Source of the DNA: Spirometra erinaceieuropaei
Taxonomy: Eukaryota; Platyhelminthes; Cestoda; Diphyllobothriidea; Diphyllobothriidae
Direction of reading: 5' to 3'
Assembly: GCA_902702965.1 (NCBI GenBank)
Contig: CACRXP010000009.1
Location: forward strand, 1,495,777-1,559,776
Length of the DNA stretch: 64,000 nucleotides
Positions 57,000 to 64,000 of this stretch are shown here, in pieces (the first letter of the stretch is position 1; every line of letters begins with the position of its first letter). A program made the translations under genes and the position numbers. The notes beneath the pieces are model-generated. The model had not been told where the DNA came from. It made no database searches and was given only the letters and a program-made list of their open reading frames with translations.

Positions 57000-57915
57000 T
57001 TTTTTAAAGTCAGGGATGTGTTACACAGGAATGGAATCAAGAATTGAAATTTGTAGCTGGCCGCAGATAGTCCTGTAGTGAGAGTCGTCGTTTATCAAAG
57101 ATCAAACGATCCAGCTGCCTTTTGAATACAGTCATTGTGTCAGATGCCACTATTTCACTTGGGAGTGAGTTCCACGGTCGAACAACACGCTGGCTGAAGG
57201 AAAACTTCCCATGGCCTAGGCGTGTACGCCCCCGCTTGACGTTGTACGGATGACCGCGCAGGTGACTCATGGTCGTGAATTCAAAGAAGTCTTCAGTTTT
57301 GAGCGAACATTCGTGCTCGTGGATAATGCGGAATGTCCATAACAGGTCACACCTCATTCGTCTATAGGATAGGGGGAACAAGTTTAGCTGGATCAGTCTT
57401 TCTGGGTATGAAAGATTCCTGAGACCGTCCACCAGTTTTGTGGCCCGTCGTTGCATCTGCCCAATGGCATCACAGTCTTTCTTCATCCAGGGCATGCATG
57501 ATGGTATTCTACATTCCAGATGCGGTCTGACGAACGTGCCGAATATCTGTGAGAAGAGTTCTGGAGGAAAGATTTTGAAGGCACGCCTAATTCAGTGCAT
57601 GATGCTGGTTGCCTTTTGGGCGACTCTTTTGCAGTGCTGAGAGGGCAGCAAGTTTGAGCATGTCCAGACACCTAGGTCTATGTGCGTATCCACTTCTTTT
57701 AGTGGAACCCCATTTATGGTGTAATGGTGTTTTGGAAAAAGCCTCCGGCCAGATTCTAGTCGCAAGACTACACATTTGGATACGTTAAACGCTAGAGGCC
57801 ACTTGCTGCACCACGCAGCCAGTTCATTAACATCTTCCTGTAGTTTCTCCGCGTCGTCAACGCAGCTGATTGTTCTCCAGATCTTTATATTATCTGCAAA
57901 CATGATGCTAGCGCA
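57000..57915 (-). pseudogene. 5'-truncated LINE, RT C-terminal part
   Basis: Minus-strand RT from motif C (MFADNIKIW, with DN replacing the catalytic DD, at about 57903) through AFNVSKCVVLRLESG, DLGVWTCSNLLPSQ and, in another frame after about 57600, MQRRATKLVDGLRNLSYPER, LNLFPLSYRRMRCDLLW and WNSLP, to a stop at 57037. Sequence upstream of 57915 is not LINE-like, so the element is 5' truncated within the RT. The HLEYxIQAW segment is disrupted by a frame change near 57490-57590. Same broad family as the LINEs at 0.5-2.2 and 51.4-55.1 kb. Confidence 0.85.
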
Positions 57916-57997
57916 TTCAAGGTCTAATAACCGTTGTGGGGCTGGGTGAATCAGAGATAGGGGAATATCGATTATTCACGCAGTCCGCTCATAGGTC

Positions 57998-58175
57998 ATG
58001 GTGGAGATAATAACGTTACCAACAAGGATAAGCGAGACTGTAATGGTCACCTCTGACTTATTAGCTGTCATAAGCCAATCACACCCAACCCTAGGACATG
58101 CGAAATCCGGACTTCGAACCCACGACCTGTTAGTAGGGAGTTCAGCGCCCTTAACCACGGACTCACCGGCATGTC
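57998..58175 (-). repeat. tRNA-derived SINE, family B
   Basis: The minus-strand copy has box A TGAGTCCGTGG (58165-58155) and box B GGGTTCGAAGTCC (about 58121-58108), the best box B of the family. The 3' end CTTATCCTTGTTGGTAACG is at 57998. Confidence 0.75.
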
Positions 58176-58364
58176 GCTTACGATCCGATACACTACTATT
58201 GCCGCTCATTGACCGCCTTGGACGTTAGATAAATTCCAAAGCACAGCCGAACGAGTAGGCCCAGCATGTCAAATAAAATATACATGACGTTGTCCGCCAG
58301 TTAAAACATCTATTGTGGATTCGGATGTTTTCGGTAGTGTTGACATTCAAAGAAGAGGGCTTAA

Positions 58365-58760
58365 GTGAACGAGAAACCACGTACTCTCCCTCACGTGATA
58401 CTGCTCGATGAACCGTATACGCGCCTGAAGGAAGCGGTTATCCAAAGGGTGGTTAAATCGGCCAACCTTATGCTGCGGGAACTTTTCGCGCAAGTAGAGC
58501 TAGGTGATCAGACTCCTTTCCAGCTCATGCGTCACATGCGCTCACTTCTCGCTGGTAGGCACATGAACGACGCCATTTTTTGCGAGATTTGGTTAGAAAA
58601 TTTACCGGTGCCAATGCAAAAGTTTGTGGCTATTTTAGACTCGAAGACACCCTCAGAGGAGCTAGTTACCCACGCTGACAGAATCAAAGAGTGTTACCCC
58701 ATTGGTGCCTCGTGTTCCACTATTCAACAGCCCCCGCCTTCCAAAGGCAAGCCCCATTAG
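58365..58760 (+). pseudogene. Gypsy gag, N-terminal part
   Basis: 131 codons with the retrotransposon gag pattern: RLKEAVIQRVVKSANLMLRE, ELGDQTPFQLMRHMRSLLAG, LPVPMQKFVAI and ELVTHADRIKE. The start of a normal gag capsid is missing, and the frame ends at TAG 58758-58760, after which gag continues in another frame. The protein would assemble the cytoplasmic virus-like particle. Confidence 0.8.
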
Positions 58761-58829
58761 AAGGCTCAGCATTATCAGAGCACGACACTCCCTATACGGA
58801 AAAAGTACCATAATGTTGCACAACCCGAC

Positions 58830-59128
58830 GAGTGCCCACATCAGCCGGTCCTCCCAGAACACCCACCGACGCTTATCGCACCGATTACGACGACCTAAGA
58901 GACACTGTGCGCCTCCTTTGCACTCAGGTGAGCAACATGTGCTCTGCTCTTAACAGTCTTCAATCGGCTAGAAAACAGCCATACTCACATCGTCGGTCTA
59001 AATCCCGTGAGCGGCTTTCAGAACCATTATGTTGGTATCATCGCACTTATGTCCCGAAAGCCCAAAAGTGCATACCTCCTTGTGCGTTCGCTCGTCCTTC
59101 ACAGTTAAACGACCACGCCAGCCAGTAA
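58830..59128 (+). pseudogene. Gypsy gag C-terminus with CHCC-type zinc box
   Basis: In a frame shifted from 58365-58760: YDDLRDTVRLLCTQVSNM, a basic RRSKSRER segment, then LCWYHRTYVPKAQKCIPPC, a Cys-His-Cys-Cys nucleic-acid-binding box. The stop is at 59126-59128. A -1 or +1 change near 58760-58830 separates it from the rest of gag, which I take as decay and not programmed shifting. Confidence 0.75.
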
Positions 59129-59362
59129 TGGCGACGACCGCTGCTGGCCCGTCGCGACCCAGTCGCCTTTTCTATATCAACGACAAGGCAAGCGGCTTCC
59201 GTTTCCTTGTTGATACCGGTGCCGAGGTCAGTGTCATCCCGCCTCTAAGGCGTCACCGCCTCAAGCCTTTGCAATTCTCATTGCAGGCTGCAAATAGCAC
59301 TACAATCAGCACCTACGGCCAACGGTCCATCACCTTAGATCTGGGTCTCCGGCGACGTTTTC
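59128..59362 (+). pseudogene. Gypsy aspartic protease
   Basis: The frame 59029-59433 holds RLFYINDKASGFRFLVDTGA with the catalytic DTG at 59212-59220, EVSVIPP and a C-terminal [14 protein letters not shown] single missing base near 59355 breaks the join to [15 protein letters not shown], the end of the protease, which lies in the RT frame. Confidence 0.85.
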
Positions 59363-59363
59363 A

Positions 59364-61184
59364 ATGGTCTTTATTGAGGCTGACGTCAAATCGCCTATTA
59401 TCGGGACCGACTTTTTGTCATCTTTCGGCTTAACACTCGATGTCAGACACCGTCGCCTCCCAGAGACAACCACCCAACTCTTTACCATAGGTACCATTAG
59501 CTCTGAACTTTCGGCTGACATTCATCTCACGATCCCCAGCACCCCTTTCGCTGACATTTTGAAGGAATACCCGTCCATGACTAAACCATGTCATTTTACC
59601 GAAGCCGTTCAACACGGAGTGAAACACCACATTGTCACGGCAGGGCAACCAGTGCACGCTCCTCCGCGTAGACTCCACCCTGAGAAGCTCCGAATTGCAA
59701 AGAACGAATTTGAACATATGATGAATCTGGGTATTATGCGCCCTTCATCTAGCCCATGGACCTCACCACTGCACATGGTGCCAAAGAAGTCCTCTGACGA
59801 TTGGAGACCGTGCGGTGATTATCGAGCCCTAAACAGCTCCACAATCCCTGACCGGTACTCCATTCCTCACAGTCATGACTTTTCCCGCATGTTGGCCGGT
59901 AAAACTATTTTTTCCAAGATAGACCTCGTCAGGGCGTACCACCAGATCCCGGTCGCTGAGGAAGATATCCCAAAGACTGCTATCACGACACCCTTTGGGC
60001 TGTTCGAATTTATTCGCATGCCTTTTGGTTTGCGCAATGCTGCCCAGTCGTTTCAGCGCTTTATCGATGAGATCTTGCGAGGCCTTCCATTCGCTAACGC
60101 CTACATCGACGACATACTCGTCGCAAGCTCTTCGGCAGAAGAACATGCCTCGCATTTACGCCTCATATTCGATCGTTTCCAGCAACACGGTTTGCAATTA
60201 AACGTCGACAAATGCGTTTTTGGCGTTAATTCTCTCGATTTTCTTGGCCATTACGTCGACCAGCACGGAATCACTCCACTTACAGAGAAGGTGCAATGCA
60301 TCTTGTCTTTCCCTGTTCCCAACACACTCGCTCAGCTGCGACGTCTCATAGGCCTTATGAACTATTACAGACGTTTTATTCCCCATTGTGCGGCAATTCT
60401 GGCTCCCTTGACCGACCTTTTGAAGTCGAAAGCAAAACCTATTGAACTTTCACCGGCAGCCCATACAGCTTTTGAGGAAGCGAAGAAGGTTCTTGCCGAT
60501 GCCACCATGCTGCACCACCTCAGTTCTGACGCTCATGCACAGCTCATTTTGACCACTGACGCTTCCAGCAGTGCTGTCGGCGCAGTCTTGCATCAACAGG
60601 TGAATAACCAGTTGCAGTCTTTAGCTTTCTTTTCATAGAAGCTACAACCGGCGCAGACTCGCTACAGCACTTTCTCTCGCGAGCTCCTTGCCATCTACTT
60701 GGCCATACGTCACTTTCGATACCTTTTAGAGGGCAGCGACTTTTCGATCTACACCGACCACAAACCTCTCACTTACGCCCTCAAGTCCAAGCCAGATCGG
60801 TACTCGCCCAGGGAAGTTCGTCACCTGGACTATATATCGCAGTTTACTGCAAATATCAGCTACGTCTGAGGCAGCGACAATGTCGTTGCTGATGCATAAT
60901 CCCGTCCGGGCATCAACACACTTACATCCGATTTCGACCTGGCGAAGCTTGCAGACCTCCAAACAGCAGACAAGTCCATCGCGGACTTACGTACGTCTAC
61001 TACTCTGCAGTTTCGAGATGCACCACTTCCTGCGTCACCAGGTACGATTTTGTGCGATTGGTCCACAAGCACCCCTCGTCCTGTTGTTCCACTGCCCTAT
61101 TGTAAGGTCTTCTTTGACCACTTTCACTCCCTCTCCCACTTTGGCATTCGCGCAGGACATAAGTTAATTGCGGCTCGTTTTGTC
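59364..61184 (+). pseudogene. Gypsy reverse transcriptase and RNase H
   Basis: The frame 59364-60638 carries the protease end ([12 protein letters not shown]), RT motifs [34 protein letters not shown] (motif A), [18 protein letters not shown] (motif B), [10 protein letters not shown] (motif C, at about 60102), LDFLGHYVD and [15 protein letters not shown], then RNase [19 protein letters not shown] at 60636-60638 interrupts it. In the same frame RNase H continues (TRYSTFSRELLA, FSIYTDHKPLTY) with further stops at 60867-60869 and 60897-60899. Confidence 0.92.
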
Positions 61185-62141
61185 TAACCAAAGATGAATT
61201 CCGACATTGCTCTTTGGACCAAACAGTGTCTCGCATGCCAGACTAGCAAGGTGTATCGACACACCTTCTCCCCTCCAAGTACCATTGCGGTCCCGGACGT
61301 TCGACTTAATCACGTTCACTTGGATTTAATCGGACCGTTACCCCCTTCACGTGGGTACACACATATCCTGACGGCAGTTGACCGTTTCACACGATGGCCG
61401 ATTGCCGTTCCTATCTCGGATACCTCGGCAGAAAATATCGCCATGGTTTTTCTGACCCACTGGATCTCAACTTTTGGTGTTCCAGCCACCCTTACCACTG
61501 ACTGCGGAAGTCAATTCCAATCTAGCCTCTTCCGTCAGTTAACTAGACTGCCCGGGTGTGCGCACATCACAACCACGGCATACCATCCTGCCTTCAACGG
61601 CCTCGTTGAGCGCCTACACCGCCAACTCAAGTCCGCACTGATGTCCCAAACAGAATCAGCTACTTGGAGTGTCAATGTTCCTCTTGTGCTTTTGGGCATC
61701 CGATCTTCTGTCAAGGAGGACATCCAATGCACTGCCGCCGAACTTGTGTATGGTACACCCCTCCGTCTGCCCGGCGAATTCGTGCAGCCTTCCACGACAA
61801 ACACTAACATCACGAGCACCTTCGTGCAGCAGTTGAAACAACGTTTGGCTCAACTGCGTCCAACCCCCACTCGTCTGACATCGAAACATGTGTTTGTACA
61901 CGAGGATCTTAGGTCTGCCCCCTTTGTTTTCGTCCGGCATGACGCATTGCGCAAGCCCCTTTGTCCTCCCTACGATGACCCATATAAGGTCGTTCAGCGG
62001 AAAGACGAGTTTTACGTCCTTCAGAAGGCTGATAAGTCTTATACGGTCTCCATTGACCGCCTTAAGCCAGCTTATCTGGAGTGCCTCACGTCGACCAGTG
62101 CGCCATCCATTCCCCCTACTATGTCCTTGCTTAGAACTTAG
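60900..62141 (+). pseudogene. Gypsy integrase
   Basis: The HHCC zinc domain (HFHSLSHFGIRAGH at about 61119, CLACQ at about 61230) is split by TAA 61185-61187. From 61194 it is open for 315 codons: core D in HLDLIGPLPPS (61317), D in TTDCGSQFQS (61498), E in GLVERLHRQLK (about 61603), and a C-terminal module with KPLCPPYDDPYKVVQR resembling the GPY/F domain. The frame ends at TAG 62139-62141, which already lies in the joined LINE sequence. Confidence 0.92.
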
Positions 62142-62640
62142 AAATTTCGTTGAAATATATAACCCTGATGTAATTTGCATTACAGAAACATGGGCAAATG
62201 AACTTATATCGAAAGTTTCGCTTTATGTCCCAAATTATAATTTCTATCGACAGGACCGTGTTAATAAACGAGGCGGAGGTTGTCTTATCTACATCAAAAC
62301 TACCATTGAGCAAAGTTGTATTGATGTCCCAACCGAAACCTTTGCTTGAGAAGCGTGTTTTGCCACAATAAAATCTCATGCCCAGGAAAACATACTAGTT
62401 GGATGCCTCTACTCCCCTCCTGAATGTAGTAGTGATGACACAAGCCTCAACCTCTTAATAAGCAATATAGTTAACATAAAAACTGAATATAAGATAATTA
62501 CAGGCGACCTAAACCGCCCAGAAATAGACTGGGTCGAATTATCAGCACCTACCAGGCACGAAGAATTCTTGTCTTCAATTATCTTTAATAACTGGACACA
62601 AATAGTTGACAAACCCACCCGAGGAAACAATATAGATAGA
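62128..62640 (+). pseudogene. LINE endonuclease fragment joined to gypsy
   Basis: Plus frame from about 62128: NPDVICITETWANELISK (catalytic-Glu motif), YNFYRQDRVNKRGGGCLIYI, a TGA at 62347-62349, ILVGCLYSPPE, then IITGDLNRPEIDW (GDxN motif) and IVDKPTRGNNI. It is an N-terminal piece of an EEP-type LINE endonuclease, lacks RT, and its sequence differs from the 38- and 54-kb LINEs, so it is another lineage. It ends at a GATA repeat. Confidence 0.85.
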
Positions 62641-62652
62641 TAGATAGATAAT
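62634..62652. repeat. (GATA)n / (TATC)n microsatellite at LINE junction
   Basis: Four to five GATA units form the tail of the minus-strand LINE that follows (reading TATC on that strand) and mark the point where the plus-strand endonuclease fragment ends. Confidence 0.75.
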
Positions 62653-62906
62653 TTTTATTAAAGACCCGTCGGGGTCCCATTAAAGCAAGTTAAAATAAAT
62701 TTGCATGCGAGTTTTAGACGAGGTAGGCTGAATCTTTACAAAATGCAATTCATAGTTTCTGAATTAGAAGTTCATTGAGAAACATGAAGATTGAGGGGTG
62801 AAAAAAAAAAACTCCTCGGAAAAAGTTAAAAATGATTGGATTAATTTTACAGGAGAAAAAACCCCTCTTTAAAAATAATAACAGAAAAAAGCGAGCAGGA
62901 CTGGCC

Positions 62907-63616
62907 TGTAGGTGGCGGTATATAACGGAATGTTTTCGGTCATCGTCAGGGTATCAATAAATGTCCGCCTTGATGGGTACGAATGTTGGTCAGACAGGAC
63001 TGCCTTGCAAATGGCATTGTATACGGGATTCACAATTGAGATCGTCTGGGCCGGATTGGTACGCCGCGTCAAAGAGGCCAGACGAGAGGAACCGAGATGC
63101 GATCGGCCACAGCACGCTTCGAGCTGAGCCGAGCAGTGAGGAAGGGAGGTACGACCGAAATACTAGAAGACAGTGAATACTGAGGGTTCCACCGTGAGCG
63201 TCGACAGACCGCATGAGGTCGGAATGCGGGAGATGACATCAAAAACCGCGAAAATTGTCGCTGTAGGTGGCGGTATATAACGGAATGTTTTCGGTCATCG
63301 TCAGGGTATCAATAAATGTCCGCCTTGATGGGTACGAATGTGGGTCAGACAGGACTGCCTTGCAAATGGCATTGTATACGGGATTCACAAATCAGGTCGT
63401 CTGGGCCGGATTGGTACGCCGCGTGAAAGAGGCCAGACGAGAGGAACTGAGATGCGATCGGCCACAGCACGCTTCGAGCTCAGCCGAGCAGTGAGGAAGG
63501 GAGGTACGACCGAACTACTAGTAGACAGTGAATACTGAGGGTTCCGCCGTGAGCGTCGACAGACCGCATGAGATCGGAATGCGGGAGATGACATCAAAAA
63601 CCGCGAAAATTGTCGC
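62907..63616. repeat. 355-bp tandem duplication (two copies)
   Basis: Copies at 62907-63261 and 63262-63616 start CTGTAGGTGGCGGTATATAA and differ by only about ten bases by eye. Flanking LINE 3' UTR is not repeated. Each copy has short open frames on both strands, none with a motif. Confidence 0.85.
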
Positions 63617-63704
63617 TATGGGGGGAAGGATAGCGATGGATTTAGAAACCAATTAAAACAGGGGTTTCTAATGATATAATTAAGAGTTACCACTTAATCT
63701 ACCA

Positions 63705-63998
63705 CTAAATGCCAGGAGGACCCTTCTCGAAGTCAAGAATCTGAGTGTTCGGGAATGAAACCGTTAACAGTGCCTTTATGCTTTCCGGTGTAAGATGGTT
63801 GCGTAATTTCGACTTGAATATCAGTAACCTAGGCGATAATCTAATTTCAGGCGGAAGTTTATTCCAAAGGAAGGCATATTTGGAAGCAAAGAAGAGGGAG
63901 CGCTTAGATGTAGTACAAAGAGGCGGCGGAATCACCATGCAGGAGTTGCGCGTGGCATAAGACCGATCTCTGGGAGTGAGAGTGTCAATGTGCGGAAG
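63705..63998 (-). CDS. LINE reverse transcriptase C-terminus, partial
   Basis: The frame is open from the window edge (63998) to TGA or TAA below 63705: LPHIDTLTPRDRSYATRNSC, TTSKRSLFFASKYAFLWNKL, PPEIRLSP, FKSKLRNHL. The FxxxxAFLWNKLPPEIR pattern is the conserved end of jockey/CR1-type RT proteins. No lesion is seen in this part; the state of the rest is unknown because it lies outside the window. Confidence 0.8.
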   Translation of the reverse strand, partial: LPHIDTLTPRDRSYATRNSCMVIPPPLCTTSKRSLFFASKYAFLWNKLPPEIRLSPRLLIFKSKLRNHLTPESIKALLTVSFPNTQILDFEKGPPGI

Positions 63999-64000
63999 AC

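Larger units (their letters stand above)
58365..62141 (+). mobile_element. Ty3/gypsy retrotransposon internal region (CsRn1-like), no LTRs
   Basis: Gag, protease, RT, RNase H and integrase in Ty3/gypsy order on the plus strand. The gag Cys-His segment CWYHRTYVPKAQKC resembles the unusual CHCC box of the CsRn1 group first described from a liver fluke. No long terminal repeats are found in the 190 bp before gag or after the integrase, where an unrelated LINE endonuclease starts at about 62128. Gag is also short at its N-terminus, so the copy is truncated at both ends. Confidence 0.85.
62645..64000 (-). mobile_element. LINE 3' end, continuing beyond the window
   Basis: The minus strand enters at 64000 with the RT C-terminal tail, then a long 3' UTR that ends GGGACCCCGACGGGTCTTTAA and AAAAATTATC with TATC repeats. 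The UTR holds the 355-bp tandem duplication. The CR1/RTE-type tail of short tandem repeats fits a non-LTR element. Confidence 0.75.

Noticed and set aside
58176..58364. 5' LTR of the gypsy element
   Set aside because: Nothing in this interval is repeated after the integrase, and no primer-binding-site/TG...CA structure could be recognised.
1..64000. CRISPR arrays, rRNA genes, bacterial operons, phage or defence systems
   Set aside because: No short regularly spaced repeats, no rRNA-like sequence and no prokaryotic gene organisation; the content is eukaryotic transposable elements.

Overview
The window looks like a repeat-dense piece of a flatworm (platyhelminth) nuclear genome. A large-genome parasitic worm such as a diphyllobothriidean tapeworm is my guess and only a low-confidence one. 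The evidence is the mix of repeats: GIY-YIG-bearing Penelope-like elements (PLEs) of several lineages, jockey/CR1-type LINEs, a Ty3/gypsy element with a CsRn1-like Cys-His box, and tRNA-derived SINEs. There is no bacterial gene organisation, and I see no intact host gene. Every recognisable coding region is a transposable element, and almost all are broken.

Layout. Positions 1 to about 45,930 are a large tandem segmental array with a period near 14.4 kb: the tail of one unit (1-2204, carrying a LINE insertion), unit 1 (2205-16,555), unit 2 (16,556-31,100) and unit 3 (31,101-about 45,930). Each unit opens with a tRNA-derived SINE. A foldback repeat with two short anonymous ORFs follows, then a long-inverted-repeat element and long anonymous blocks. 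PLE 3' remnants, and near the end a second long-inverted-repeat element, complete the unit. The units differ by insertions (a PLE with inverted ends at 19,535-22,380; PLE pieces at 25.7, 26.4 and 32.2 kb; a LINE at 37.5-38.7 kb; a telomere-like insert at 33.1 kb), by deletions, and by a nested duplication in unit 3.

From 46.1 kb to the end the sequence is non-tandem and packed with elements: a PLE 3' half (46.15-47.03 kb), an old long-inverted-repeat element (48.5-49.3), a SINE cluster (49.5-50.7), a nearly full-length but decayed LINE (55.1-51.44, minus), a 5'-truncated LINE (57.9-57.0, minus), SINEs, an LTR-less gypsy internal region (58.37-62.14, plus), a LINE endonuclease fragment (62.13-62.64, plus) and the 3' end of another LINE (64.0-62.65, minus) carrying a 355-bp tandem duplication.

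The elements that would have worked together are the usual autonomous/non-autonomous pairs: LINEs supplying reverse transcription to SINEs, PLEs with their own RT plus GIY-YIG endonuclease, and long-inverted-repeat elements dependent on a transposase not seen here. The most unusual signals are the ~14.4-kb array itself, the PLE with 382-bp apparently identical inverted endonuclease arms, and a hammerhead-like hairpin at the same place downstream of two different PLE endonuclease domains.
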